This document shows positions 25,098 through 38,289 of a DNA stretch of 64,000 nt, one piece after another. Origin of the DNA: an uncultured Chthonomonas sp. (GTDB lineage: Bacteria; Armatimonadota; Chthonomonadetes; Chthonomonadales; CAJBBX01). Position 1 is the stretch's first letter, and each line of letters opens with the position of its first letter. The position numbers were made by a program, and so were the translations under genes. The stretch spans positions 60,517 through 124,516 of the forward strand of contig CAJBBX010000115.1 of the NCBI GenBank assembly GCA_903951425.1. Direction: 5' to 3'. The notes below the pieces were generated by a model. The model was given only the letters and a program-made list of their open reading frames with translations. It ran no database searches and was not told the origin of the DNA.

Positions 25098-27143
25098 TTG
25101 CAGGACTTGACCAGGGCCGTCAGGTTGGCGATCCTCTGCGCCGCCCTTGCCACCGCGTGCGGCTGCCGGCGGAGCGCGCCCATACGGATGTCCGCCAAGA
25201 TCGTGGTGATGGGCCCGATCCGCGACTTCAACCAGGTCGGACGCAAGCATCCGATGTACGGGTTCGGCACCTACGTCTTGGGCGGGCCCGTCGTATGCAG
25301 GATCCAGGCTCCGCCCCGCACCCGCCTCCGCGTCTTCGTGGGCGTCATGAACCCTGATGCCTACGCGCCCGGGCGCCGCGTCCTTGATATCTCCGTGCAG
25401 GGCAGGCGGGTGACGACCTTCGACGCGTTCAACCAGGCGCGTGGCGAGCCGACCGGCTGCGTCGTGGCGGGAACGACGGATGCGGCCGGGACGCTCACCG
25501 TGGCCGTGCAGGCGAACGCCAACGCACGCAACCACGACCCGATCGTCTGTGGGTTCCTCGTCTATCCCGGCGACCAGCGGCTGCGCATCGACCAGGTCGT
25601 GGCCGGCGGCGGACCGGAGCCGATCGCCACGCTCCTGCCCAAGGATGAGGGCCGCCGGCGTCTGCGGGAGCGCGGCATGTTCTTCACGCCCCAGCCCCGC
25701 CCTGCGATGCCCGCGCCCGACTTCGCGCAGGCCCGGATGCGCCTGCCCGCCCCGATCTACGACGAGCGCCCGGACTTCGTCGACTGCTACTGGAAGGCGT
25801 GGGAGATGGCCTTCCGGCACTGGCGCAAACCCGCGCCCGGCAGCCCCTTCGTCGCCGACTACATCGACGAGGGCTTCAACGAGAGCGTCTTCCTCTTCGA
25901 CACCTCCTTCGTGACCATGTTCAGCAGCTACGGCCGCCCCTACGCGCCGGGCATCGAGGCGCTGGACAACTTCTACGCCGTGCAGATGGAGGACGGCGAG
26001 ATCGTGCGCCAGGTGACCGAGGCGAAGGGCCTCCCCGTGCTGCTCGCGGAGCCGGGGAGCGCCGCCAGCCTGAACCACCCCATCGCCGGCTGGGCGGAGC
26101 GCGAGGCGTACCGGTTCACGGCCGATCGCGAGCGCCTCAAGCGGGTGTTCGATCCGCTGCGCCGCTACTACGAGTCGTTCGCCAAGGTCCGCGACGCAGA
26201 GTCGGGCCTCTATATCGCCTCGTTCGCCAGCATGGACAACTCGCCCCGGGTTACCCGGCTCTGGTGCGGCGTGGACACCAGCGCCGAAGTGGCCATGCTC
26301 GCCCGCGACCTCGCGTGGATGGCCGGCAAGCTGGGCCGCAAGTCCGATAGCACACGGTACGCGCGCGAGGCCGACCTCATCGGCGAGCGGATCAACCGGT
26401 TCATGTGGGATGAGAAGACCGGCTTCTACTACGACCTGGGCGCTCACTCCCGGCGGCTCGGCGTCAAGACCGTGGCGGGCTTCTGGCCCCTCCTGGCCGG
26501 GATCGCCGACCGGCGGCGCTCCGACCGGCTCGTGCGGCATCTCACCGACCCGAAGGAGTTCCGTCGCCGCCACATGGTCCCCAGCCTGGCCGCCGACGAT
26601 CCCGCCTTCAGCCCGAGAGGCTCGCACTGGTGCGGCGGCGTCTGGTCGCCGATGAATACCATGGTCATCCGCGGCCTCGACCGCAACGGGCGCTCCGACC
26701 TGGCCCGCGCCATCGCTCTCAACCACCTGGAGCAGGTTACAGCCGTGCTCGCGCGCACCGGGACGATCTGGGAGTACTACGCGCCGGACATCGTGGCGCA
26801 CGGCTCCTACCCCAAGCGCAAGCAGCTGCCGCCCAAGCGCGACTTCGTGGGCTGGAGCGGCCTGGCTCCGATCATGTATCTGATCGAGTACGCCATCGGC
26901 ATCCGGCCCGACGCGGCCGCCAACACGGTCACCTGGTCGGTTCGCAGCCCCCGGCGCGTGGGCGTCTCACGGCTCTGGTTCGGCGGGACCACCGCCACGA
27001 TGGTATGCGAGCCCGCAGGTAGGAACGGCAGGCGCAGGCTACGGGCCGAAGGCGACCAGCCGTTCCGCCTGACCGTCACGTGGCGCGGTCGTACCACCCG
27101 CCTGCGCGTCCCGGCGAACCGGCCGATCAACTGCCTCCTGTGA
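25098..27143 (+). CDS. Trehalase-fold (GH63/GH37-like) lipoprotein with N-terminal beta-domain
   Basis: About 681 aa; the start is uncertain: TTG at 25098 or 25107, no ATG in frame nearby. The N-terminus RAVRLAILCAALATACGC fits a lipoprotein signal (LATA-C). Residues about 30-190 are a beta-sandwich of malectin type (LRVFVGVMNPDAYAPGRRVL, TLTVAVQANANARNHDPIV). From about 230 an (alpha/alpha)6 barrel follows: VFLFDTSFVTMFSSYGRPYA, LWCGVDTSAEVAMLARDLAW, EADLIGERINRFMWDEKTGF with the conserved FYYDL, and WSPMNTMVIRGL. These are hallmarks of GH37/GH63/GH15-like glucosidases. Substrate unknown; an alpha-glucoside is the default inference. The gene is divergent from the GT9 gene. Confidence 0.7.
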   Translation: MQDLTRAVRLAILCAALATACGCRRSAPIRMSAKIVVMGPIRDFNQVGRKHPMYGFGTYVLGGPVVCRIQAPPRTRLRVFVGVMNPDAYAPGRRVLDISVQGRRVTTFDAFNQARGEPTGCVVAGTTDAAGTLTVAVQANANARNHDPIVCGFLVYPGDQRLRIDQVVAGGGPEPIATLLPKDEGRRRLRERGMFFTPQPRPAMPAPDFAQARMRLPAPIYDERPDFVDCYWKAWEMAFRHWRKPAPGSPFVADYIDEGFNESVFLFDTSFVTMFSSYGRPYAPGIEALDNFYAVQMEDGEIVRQVTEAKGLPVLLAEPGSAASLNHPIAGWAEREAYRFTADRERLKRVFDPLRRYYESFAKVRDAESGLYIASFASMDNSPRVTRLWCGVDTSAEVAMLARDLAWMAGKLGRKSDSTRYAREADLIGERINRFMWDEKTGFYYDLGAHSRRLGVKTVAGFWPLLAGIADRRRSDRLVRHLTDPKEFRRRHMVPSLAADDPAFSPRGSHWCGGVWSPMNTMVIRGLDRNGRSDLARAIALNHLEQVTAVLARTGTIWEYYAPDIVAHGSYPKRKQLPPKRDFVGWSGLAPIMYLIEYAIGIRPDAAANTVTWSVRSPRRVGVSRLWFGGTTATMVCEPAGRNGRRRLRAEGDQPFRLTVTWRGRTTRLRVPANRPINCLL

Positions 27144-27166
27144 CCGGCCTCAGGCGGCGGTGACGC

Positions 27167-28336
27167 CTACCGCGCTTCGGGCTTGAGGCACCCGGCGAGC
27201 GTCTGCCCCAACGCCACAACGGAGACAGGCTTGGAGAGGAAGCCGTTCATCCCGGCGGCCCGGCAAGCCTCGCGGTCGGTGGTGGACGCACTGGCGGTCA
27301 TCGCGATGATGGGCACGTCGCCGGAGGTCGATCCGGTCGCCATGGCCCGGATGCGCCGAGTCGCCTCCAGGCCATCCATTCGCGGCATGCTCAGGTCCAT
27401 CAGGATGACGTCGTAGCGGCTTGCCGCTGCCGCCTCCACCGCCTGGACGCCATCGGCCACGAGGTCCACCTCCAGCCCGACCTTGCGCAACGAGGTGCGG
27501 CCGACCTTCTGGTTGATGGAGTTGTCATCGGCCAGCAGGGCGCGCACGCCCGCGAAGACCGGCGTCGGCGCGGCAGGCGGAGCGCCGGGCGCCGTCGTGG
27601 CCGTACCAAGCCCGCGGGCCAGCGCCTGCCGTAGCTCTCGGTGGCTCACGGGCTTGGTCACGGCGCCGACGCCGTCAACCATCTCGGCGAGATCGAAATC
27701 GATCGCCTCGATCTCCAGCTTGCCTGCCTCAATCTTCGAGACACCCAGAATGTCGCCGATCAACGAGACCAGCGACTGTCCGCAGCCGCGGATGGTCTCG
27801 GCGTACTCACGCTGCCCCGGCGTCAGGCTGGTCTGGAGCAGCATATCGGCCATGCCGATCACGGTTATAGGGGTGCGGAGTTCGTGGCTCATGCGGGCCA
27901 AGAAGCTGCTCTTGGCCCTTGTGGCCGCGTCGGCCGCAGATCGGGCCTCGCGCTCCCGGTCCATGTGCGCCTTGAGGCTCAGGTGCAGGTTCACCCGGGC
28001 GCGAACCACGGGCGGGTTCACGGGCTTGTTGATGAGGTCGTGGGCGCCGGCCTCCAGCGCGTGGGCCTCGGTGGCGAAGTCAATGTCAGCGGTCACGAAG
28101 AGGATGGTCAGGTCGGGGTGGTCGCGCAGTAGGGCGCGGCAGGTCTCGAAGCCGTCCATCTCCGGCATGTGGGCATCCAGCAGGACCAGGTCTACGGGAC
28201 ACCCGGCCGCCAGGGCCAGGGCGTCGGCGCCGCTGGTGGCGTAGCGGATGCTGCCCAGTCCCCGCAGCGTGCTGTGCAGGGCCTGAATGGCCAGGGGATC
28301 ATCATCGACGATCAGGATGGTGGCGATGCTGCTCAT
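27167..28336 (-). CDS. Hybrid response regulator: REC-HisKA-(ATPase lost)-REC
   Basis: 389 aa. The ATG at 28336 has GGAGA upstream; longer frames are not supported. Residues 1-115 are a receiver (DD at 11-12, phospho-acceptor D54 in LVLLDAHMPEMDG, K104). Residues 140-210 are a HisKA dimerisation helix with H151 (SHELRTPITVI). At the point where the HATPase domain should begin (DFDLAEMVDGV, about 222) the sequence jumps to GAVTKPVSHRELRQALARGL, the last helix of a receiver. A full second receiver follows at 263-383 (D314). An in-frame deletion of the ATPase and most of a middle receiver is the simplest reading. It cannot autophosphorylate by itself; phosphoryl transfer would have to come from a partner. 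Confidence 0.85.
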   Translation of the reverse strand: MSSIATILIVDDDPLAIQALHSTLRGLGSIRYATSGADALALAAGCPVDLVLLDAHMPEMDGFETCRALLRDHPDLTILFVTADIDFATEAHALEAGAHDLINKPVNPPVVRARVNLHLSLKAHMDREREARSAADAATRAKSSFLARMSHELRTPITVIGMADMLLQTSLTPGQREYAETIRGCGQSLVSLIGDILGVSKIEAGKLEIEAIDFDLAEMVDGVGAVTKPVSHRELRQALARGLGTATTAPGAPPAAPTPVFAGVRALLADDNSINQKVGRTSLRKVGLEVDLVADGVQAVEAAAASRYDVILMDLSMPRMDGLEATRRIRAMATGSTSGDVPIIAMTASASTTDREACRAAGMNGFLSKPVSVVALGQTLAGCLKPEAR

Positions 28337-28619
28337 CAGGTTGTCTCCGGTTCGGTGGCAGCGAAACCCTCCAACCGGTCTCAACGGTCCGCGCCTCAGA
28401 GCCGTCGCCGGCCGGCTACCTGCTGCCCGCCGCGGCCGCTCCAGTACTCCTCGCAAGACCTACCGCCACGACCAAGGCGCTGATGCTGGGTGTATGTTGC
28501 AGTTCTAAAGCTCTACAAAGCGCCTCGAATGGCATTGTGTGCCATGTCCGCGCCGGGGCGTGTCAGCAAAACGCGCACGATCGGCCCTATCAGCTCTGTT
28601 CCCGGTTCCAGCGGACCGG

Positions 28620-32588
<3,969 letters not shown>

Positions 32589-32717
32589 GGTCATCACCTC
32601 AGCGAGGGACCATCGCCCGGTGGACGGGCGCCGCGGTACCCGGCGGCACGTCGACTACTGCTCACGCAGACACGGCCGATGAGCCGGCCTGGCGCCGGCG
32701 AGACAAGGAGCGGCACA

Positions 32718-34283
32718 TCAGGAGCGTCGCGCCCCCAGGGCACGGCGCAGGGCATCGCGCAGTTCGGCCATCCGGAAGGGCTTGGCCAGGTAGACATCCG
32801 GCCACTCGGCATGCTCGCCCGACATGACCTCCGCCTGGTCGTAGCCGCTGATGAGGACTGCGGGCAGTCCTGGCGTCAGCCTGCGAAGCTCGGCGAGCGT
32901 TTCCCAGCCGTCCATGCGCGGCATGGAAATGTCGCAGACGAGGCACCGGACGCGGCCCGGCTGTGCGCCGTGGGCCTCAACGGCCTCGATGCCGTCGCCG
33001 GCCTCCAGGACGTCGTAGCCGAACCGCCTGAGGACGGCCCTCATGGAGTTCCGGAACGCCGGTTCATCATCGACCAGCAGCACCGTGCCGCCCTCATCGT
33101 CCGGTAGGGCCGCCTGGGCGATGGTCGGTGTCGGTGTCTCCTGGCAGAGCGGCAGCATGAGCCGGAAAAGGCTCCCGTGGCCCGGCCGGCTCTGAACGGT
33201 CACGCCGCCACCGTGCTTGCGGGCGATGCCGACGACCGTGGCGAGACCCAGGCCGCGCCCGGTGAACCTGGTGGTGAAGAAGGGGTCGAACACCTTCATG
33301 AGGTCCGCCTCGGAGATGCCTGTGCCGTCGTCGGCTACCTCGACGCAGGCGTACGGCCGCTCCTCAGGCTTCCAGTCCGACGGCGCTCGGTGCGGTCCAA
33401 CGCAGTCCGGTCCGCACTCAATCACCCGCAACCGCACAGAGCCACCCTCATTGCCCAGGGCCTCCGCCGCATTGCTCACGAGATGCGTGATCGCCTGCTC
33501 GAGCTGCTCGGCGTTGGCCCGGACGCGCGGGGCTGACGACGGGAGGTCCAACGTGACGCGAACCCGCTCCGGCCACCGCGCCTGAACGCCCGGCAGCAGC
33601 ATCCTGCATATCTCGGACAGGTCCATGGGGTCCATACGCCCGGGCGTCTGACCCACGTAGGTCAGGAGCGTGGCGGACAGCTTGGCCGCGCGGTCGACGG
33701 CGGCCATGGCGGCGCCCAGTTCGGGCCTGCCCGGGGCCCCTTCCGGCAGGGCGTCCTGGACCAGTTCGAGGTTCGAGAGGAGCCCGGCGAGGATGTTGTT
33801 GTACAGGTGCGCAATGGACCCGGCCATCCGGTTGAGCCCCTCGGCCTTCTGCACCTGCCCGTCGCGGGCGGCTCGTGCCTCACGTGCAGCATCCTCTTGG
33901 AAACGGTGCTCCCGGAGCTGCAAGTGCATTCCGACCCGCGCCCGCACCACCGGCGGGTTGACGGGCTTGGTGATGAAGTCGACGGCGCCTGCTTCCAGCG
34001 CACGGACCTCGGCCGCGGCGTCTGTGTCGGCGGTGACGAATATTACGGCCACGTCAGGCCGCTCGGCGCGGATGGCTCGGCAGACCTCGAAGCCATCCAT
34101 CCCGGGCATACGGGCGTCAACCAGCGCAAGGTCAAAGTCGGCCTCGGCTACCAACCGGAGGGCGTCACGGCCCGAGAGCGCGTAACGGACGCGCCCCATG
34201 CCCTCTACGGCCGCGTGAAGGGCGTGAATGGCCGCCGCATCATCATCGACAATCAGGATGGCCGGCTTATGCTCCATGACCAT
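32718..34283 (-). CDS. Hybrid response regulator/histidine kinase: REC-kinase-REC
   Basis: 521 aa, soluble. The ATG at 34283 follows GGAG by 10 nt. Receiver 1 spans residues 5-125 (D56). A NtrB-like dimerisation helix carries AGSIAHLYNNILAGLLSNLE with H159 (family usually GIAHDFNNLL). The ATPase domain covers about 225-400 (ITHLVSNAAEALGNEG, VEVADDGTGISEADLMKVFD, RGLGLATVVGI). Receiver 2 spans about 405-515 (D451 in LVCDISMPRMDG). Receiver 1 closely resembles that of the 28336 gene (both contain KPVNPPVVRAR), so the two are paralogues. With the large membrane kinase between them the three likely form one phosphorelay. Output domain absent. Confidence 0.9.
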   Translation of the reverse strand: MVMEHKPAILIVDDDAAAIHALHAAVEGMGRVRYALSGRDALRLVAEADFDLALVDARMPGMDGFEVCRAIRAERPDVAVIFVTADTDAAAEVRALEAGAVDFITKPVNPPVVRARVGMHLQLREHRFQEDAAREARAARDGQVQKAEGLNRMAGSIAHLYNNILAGLLSNLELVQDALPEGAPGRPELGAAMAAVDRAAKLSATLLTYVGQTPGRMDPMDLSEICRMLLPGVQARWPERVRVTLDLPSSAPRVRANAEQLEQAITHLVSNAAEALGNEGGSVRLRVIECGPDCVGPHRAPSDWKPEERPYACVEVADDGTGISEADLMKVFDPFFTTRFTGRGLGLATVVGIARKHGGGVTVQSRPGHGSLFRLMLPLCQETPTPTIAQAALPDDEGGTVLLVDDEPAFRNSMRAVLRRFGYDVLEAGDGIEAVEAHGAQPGRVRCLVCDISMPRMDGWETLAELRRLTPGLPAVLISGYDQAEVMSGEHAEWPDVYLAKPFRMAELRDALRRALGARRS

Positions 34284-34372
34284 GTCGGCATGACTCCATC
34301 GATATCAGCTTGACTCCAGGGCTACCGGTAATCGGCGCTGGCGATCCTATACTATCCGATATGGAGCAGGAA

Positions 34373-36484
34373 TCACCGTATCGGGCCCCTGAAGAACGCC
34401 TCCTCCCAGCTCTTGATGCCCACCACGGGCAGGTACGGCGCGAAGACCTCGGCCTGCCGGGGTGTGCCGGCGGCCTGGAAGACGGTCCAGATCGGCTTCT
34501 TGCCCCAGCCGTCGCCGGGCTCATCGACGAACTTGCGCAGGCCGATCCGCAGGCCGAACTCGGCCCGGTTGTCGAGCCAGGCATGGTACTGGAACGCCTC
34601 GATGGCGCTGAGCCGCTCCAGCTTGGTCCAGGTGTAGGCCATGCCGGCCGCCTGCTCGGCCAGCGACTTCTCCGAGTAGTCCGGCGAGTTCAGCCCCTGC
34701 TCCGTGCAGTGGATGGTGCGCTGCACCTTCGCGAGGAACTTGTTCTCAGGCCGCTCGGCCCACGCCTGTAGCACCTCCATGTTGCGGAAGGTGATCTTGG
34801 GCGTGTCGAGGGCGAAGGTCGTATGGCCGTCCTCCCATGTCCGCGGCGCCAGCAGCGAGTCCGGGTAAGGATGGTGCGCCAGCGCCCACTCGAAGTCGCC
34901 CTCCTGCTTGCAGTAGGAGTTGAGCAGCTCCAGCAGGTGCTTGCCCGTGTAGAAGCGCGGCTCCGGCGTATAGTTCCAGTGGTGCTCCAGCGAGATGAAG
35001 GCCTTGGCGTGGGGATCGTACTGCCGGGCGATCAGGTGGGCGAGCCGCATGGAGCGGTGGTAGAGGTCCATGTAGAGCGTGTCGGTCTTGTCGCCGGCGT
35101 TGGTCCAGATCCAGCCGGCGTTGATCTCGTTGTGGAGGATCCAGTGGTGGATGCGCCCGCGGCCCGGCGCGCCTGAGCTGTAGCGGCGGGCCAGGTACTC
35201 CAGCCCGGCGGCGTAGGCGCGCAGGCCCTCGGGGCTGTCCATGTTCGGCATGACGAAGATGCCCGACGGGTGCGCGTCGGGGTGCGCCGTCAGTTGCGAC
35301 CAGCTCCCCTTGGGCGCGTTGTACCCGTGGGCGAGCAGGATGATCGCCGAGACGACGATGTGGCGCCTGGAGGTCTCGGCCAGGGTCTTGTCGTACTGCT
35401 GCACCTCAGCGTCGTTGATGTAGTAGGTCGTGCCTTCGTAGACGAAGGGGCTGCGGCCGGGAGCGGGCATGGTGTCGATGAGCCCGTTCAGCAAGACGTT
35501 TATGGTGACGGCCGAGATGTCCAGGTCATCCAGGTCGCTGACGATGGAGCCCCACGGCCCGAAGCCGCCGAGGCCCTTCTTGCCCCGGGGCCGCTCCTCC
35601 GGCGGGTTGCCGGCCGCCTGGACCCGGTCCGGGTAGCGGGCGGAGGAGACAAGCTCAAGCCCCGCGCCGGCGCGCCGCACCACGGCCCAGCGCGACGTGA
35701 GGCGGTCGCGGACGCCGTCGCGGCGCGGCACGCGGAGGGAGCAGGTCCGCCCGGCGGGTATCCGCACCAGCGTGGGTGCGTTGCGCAGCGCCGTGATGTC
35801 CTGCCAGAGCGGGACCTCGGCCAGGAAGAGCGGCGCCCGTGCCGTGCCCACCTTGCCGCGGATGGTGATCTGGTCGGCACCCACGGCCACGTCGGTGACG
35901 GATGCGGCGAACTGGCGGCGCAGGTAGGCCGTCATGCGCGCGTCGCGGGCCGCGAGCTCGGCCTTGCGGGAGGCTTCCCGGGCGGCCATCTCCAGTTCCC
36001 GCGCGTTGGGTTCACGGAGCTGGATGGCGCGGATGCGGACAAGCTTGCCGGGCTGCGTGCCGGGGTCGAGGCGCAGGCCGACCCACTTGCCGCCTGTGCG
36101 GGCCAGCACGGGCTTCAGGTCCATGGAGTGCGAGGTCCAGCCCTCGGCCAGCGACAGCCCCTGTCCAGTGACGCAGTGCTCCTGGTCCAGCGGCGGGTAG
36201 ACGTAGACCTCCAGCACGTCGGTGCCCTGCGGCGCGGCGTACTCGAAGGCGAGCACGGTCTGCCCCGGCCCCGGCGCCGGCCCGGTGCGCCGGAGGAAGA
36301 TGTAGGGGTCCGGCCCGGTGGTGACGATCTCGAACGAGCCGTCGCCCAGGTCCTTCAGCGTGGCGCTGTGGAGGTTGTCTGTCGTGGGCACGTAGGTTAC
36401 CGTCTGCCCGGCCGCAACGCCCGCAACCTGCAGCAGGCAGACCGCGGCCAGCAGGCAGACCCATAGAGAGCCAGAAGAGATCAC
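34373..36484 (-). CDS. Secreted DUF5722-like glycoside-hydrolase-fold protein
   Basis: 703 aa. The GTG at 36484 has GGGAGG 7 nt upstream and yields a signal peptide (SSGSLWVCLLAAVCLLQVAG). Residues about 25-180 are a carbohydrate-binding-like beta-sandwich (VLEVYVYPPLDQEHCV). A short coiled linker follows (EMAAREASRKAELAARDAR). From about 320 a barrel domain with DISAVTINVLLNGLID, PNMDSPEGLRAYAAGLEYLA, IHHWILHNEINAGWIW (Asn-Glu pair as in clan A) and later TIHCTEQGLNSPDYSE, a second Glu. This matches proteins grouped as DUF5722. The two glutamates are plausible acid/base and nucleophile. Substrate unknown. Confidence 0.75.
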   Translation of the reverse strand: MISSGSLWVCLLAAVCLLQVAGVAAGQTVTYVPTTDNLHSATLKDLGDGSFEIVTTGPDPYIFLRRTGPAPGPGQTVLAFEYAAPQGTDVLEVYVYPPLDQEHCVTGQGLSLAEGWTSHSMDLKPVLARTGGKWVGLRLDPGTQPGKLVRIRAIQLREPNARELEMAAREASRKAELAARDARMTAYLRRQFAASVTDVAVGADQITIRGKVGTARAPLFLAEVPLWQDITALRNAPTLVRIPAGRTCSLRVPRRDGVRDRLTSRWAVVRRAGAGLELVSSARYPDRVQAAGNPPEERPRGKKGLGGFGPWGSIVSDLDDLDISAVTINVLLNGLIDTMPAPGRSPFVYEGTTYYINDAEVQQYDKTLAETSRRHIVVSAIILLAHGYNAPKGSWSQLTAHPDAHPSGIFVMPNMDSPEGLRAYAAGLEYLARRYSSGAPGRGRIHHWILHNEINAGWIWTNAGDKTDTLYMDLYHRSMRLAHLIARQYDPHAKAFISLEHHWNYTPEPRFYTGKHLLELLNSYCKQEGDFEWALAHHPYPDSLLAPRTWEDGHTTFALDTPKITFRNMEVLQAWAERPENKFLAKVQRTIHCTEQGLNSPDYSEKSLAEQAAGMAYTWTKLERLSAIEAFQYHAWLDNRAEFGLRIGLRKFVDEPGDGWGKKPIWTVFQAAGTPRQAEVFAPYLPVVGIKSWEEAFFRGPIR

Positions 36485-36714
36485 GTCGGCGCCTCCCGCG
36501 CCGGGGCCTGAGCAACCCCAAGCGCACCCCATCCAAGCCCGCAATTCGACGCGGCCGACGCGGATACCTGCCGGCTGGATGAGGAGCATCGTGTCACCCC
36601 AGTCGGCCGGGACTGCTTCTGTGCCGGCTAGAAGGCAGACACCGGTCTGTGGTCACGCAGGCGGTGGGTCCGACCATAGTCGGTATACTTGGCTTTGGGA
36701 GGAGGCCAACTACC

Positions 36715-36993
36715 ATGGCTACGACGATGACCCTGTCAACCGACGTGCCGCCAAGCCGTGAACTCAGAATCCGCGTGCCGCTGGAGGTGCCGGTCGGGCC
36801 GGCTGAGATGGTCGTTGTTTTCCTGCCGGTCGGGCCGGCCAAGCGACGGACACTGGCCGACCTGGCGGCGAGCGAGTACGCGGGCATATGGGCTGACCGC
36901 GACGACATCGGCGACAGCGCAGAACTCGCTCGCGCTACCTTCGGTGCAGCAGCAGGGCCCAGTCGCGCAGGCCGGACGGCCGCGCAACCGTGA
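36715..36993 (+). CDS. Orphan antitoxin-like protein (DUF2281/VapB-like), possibly decayed 3' end
   Basis: 92 aa. The ATG at 36715 follows GGGAGGAGG by 9 nt. The first part, RELRIRVPLEVPVGPAEMVV, resembles an antitoxin dimerisation strand. Residues SEYAGIWADRDDIGDSAELA match the short C-terminal motif (xGxWxDRxDxxDSxxW/L) of antitoxins that pair with PIN toxins. The frame then runs about 60 bp into the 3' end of the convergent gene (GAAAGPSRAGRTAAQP), where homologues would already have ended; the native stop may be lost. No toxin gene is adjacent. Confidence 0.5.
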   Translation: MATTMTLSTDVPPSRELRIRVPLEVPVGPAEMVVVFLPVGPAKRRTLADLAASEYAGIWADRDDIGDSAELARATFGAAAGPSRAGRTAAQP

Positions 36994-38254
36994 GGCGCCC
37001 GTTCACGATCCTGGCCTCGACGGCGTGCGTTCGGCCTGTCATGGGATCGAAGACCGTGGCCGACCAGCGACCCGTGATGCCCTCCGGCGCCTCGACCGCC
37101 TCCACACTAGCCGCCGCGTACGCGGCGATCTCGGAGGGGCCGCGACGCCAAACCACGCTGGACCCGTCGCCGGCGGAGACCGGCGCCAGCTCATCCAGCT
37201 TCCGCACCAGCCTGTTGAAGAATCGCGAGCAGAGGCCCACGTAGGTGCGGCCTGCGTCGTCCAACGGACGCACACCGCGCGTGGCCGCCGCCGCCGGGTC
37301 CCATGAGGCGACGTTGGGTTCCCTGGCGTCATTGTGCAGGAGGTAGTGCGTGCCGCGCATGGCGCGTGACCAAACCTCCGCACGCGCCTCATCGTGGCCG
37401 TAGGGCTCCCCTTCGGTCTTGATGGCCGGTGTACCGCCGGGCGGCGGCACGTCGGGGTTGGCCACACGGAGCCCCCCGAGGCCCGTGCGGTCGGCCCAAA
37501 GGCATCCTCGCGACGTGAAGAACCGGCGCCAGTGGGCCTCGGCGCCGTCGGCCTCGGTGTTCAGGTATGACCACTCATCCCGGTAGTCGTACCAGACGTT
37601 GCCCAGCCCCCGCGTCTCGGCGATGAGCTTCAGGCAGTAACGCTCCCAGTGCCACTGCGCCTTGCGGCTCGCGGGCCAGTCATCGCGCCAGGCGTCGGCG
37701 TTGATCTCCCCCTCATCGGCGAGCCGGACGATCTCAGCCGAGCGCGTGGCGAACCCTCCGCATGCCCGGTTGAAGGGATGGACCTGCCAGCCCGGCCCCG
37801 GCCCACCCTCCTTGGCCCAGCCGAAGAGGGCTGTGATGCCCACCAGCATGCCCCGCTCGCGCGCCAAGCAGCAGAGCGCCCGCAGGCGCGGCCAGTAGTG
37901 GCGTGCGGGATCCGAGCCCTCGTCAAAGCGCATCAGGTCCCATGCGCCGTCGGATCGACGCGTCCAGGGAAGCAACGGCGGCTCCGAGCCGAGCCTCCAG
38001 TCGTCCGATCGAGGACCCGTAAAGGCCCAGACATGCACGGTAGAGTGGCCCTCCTTGCGGCACTGGTCAAGCCACGCGCGCAGGTCAAGCCGACCGTTCA
38101 TCGGCGCCACCTGCGTTGCGCTATCGCCCAGGAGCATGAGGCTCCTTCCGCGCCAGGTGACGCAACGCCCTGAAGCGCTCACGCCCGGGCTGTCCGTACC
38201 CGCTGAGGCCACAGCCGACAGCGCCATCATCGCAAGGCCAAGCCGCAGAGCCAT
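36935..38254 (-). CDS. Secreted TIM-barrel glycosidase-like protein
   Basis: 439 aa. The ATG at 38254 follows GGGAGA at 6 nt and gives MALRLGLAMMALSAVASA, a signal peptide. The start of the barrel, SLMLLGDSATQVAPMNGRLD, resembles DUF4038/apiosidase-like enzymes (FxLGDTAWxxF). The strand LGNVWYDYRDEWSYLN corresponds to the catalytic NE strand but has RDE; KTEGEPYGHDEARAEVWSRA holds a second candidate acid. The C-terminus is a small beta-domain (THAVEARIVNGRLTVARPSG). Substrate unknown. It is followed 35 bp upstream in transcript order by the fucosidase gene and may share its transcript. Confidence 0.65.
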   Translation of the reverse strand: MALRLGLAMMALSAVASAGTDSPGVSASGRCVTWRGRSLMLLGDSATQVAPMNGRLDLRAWLDQCRKEGHSTVHVWAFTGPRSDDWRLGSEPPLLPWTRRSDGAWDLMRFDEGSDPARHYWPRLRALCCLARERGMLVGITALFGWAKEGGPGPGWQVHPFNRACGGFATRSAEIVRLADEGEINADAWRDDWPASRKAQWHWERYCLKLIAETRGLGNVWYDYRDEWSYLNTEADGAEAHWRRFFTSRGCLWADRTGLGGLRVANPDVPPPGGTPAIKTEGEPYGHDEARAEVWSRAMRGTHYLLHNDAREPNVASWDPAAAATRGVRPLDDAGRTYVGLCSRFFNRLVRKLDELAPVSAGDGSSVVWRRGPSEIAAYAAASVEAVEAPEGITGRWSATVFDPMTGRTHAVEARIVNGRLTVARPSGLRDWALLLHRR

Positions 38255-38289
38255 CAAGAGTCTCCCTCGGTGGGGTCGCCGGTGACCAC

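Noticed and set aside
25077..26801. Minus-strand open frame of 574 codons opposite the trehalase-fold gene
   Set aside because: Same reason; composition is that of an antisense shadow and it has no ribosome site.
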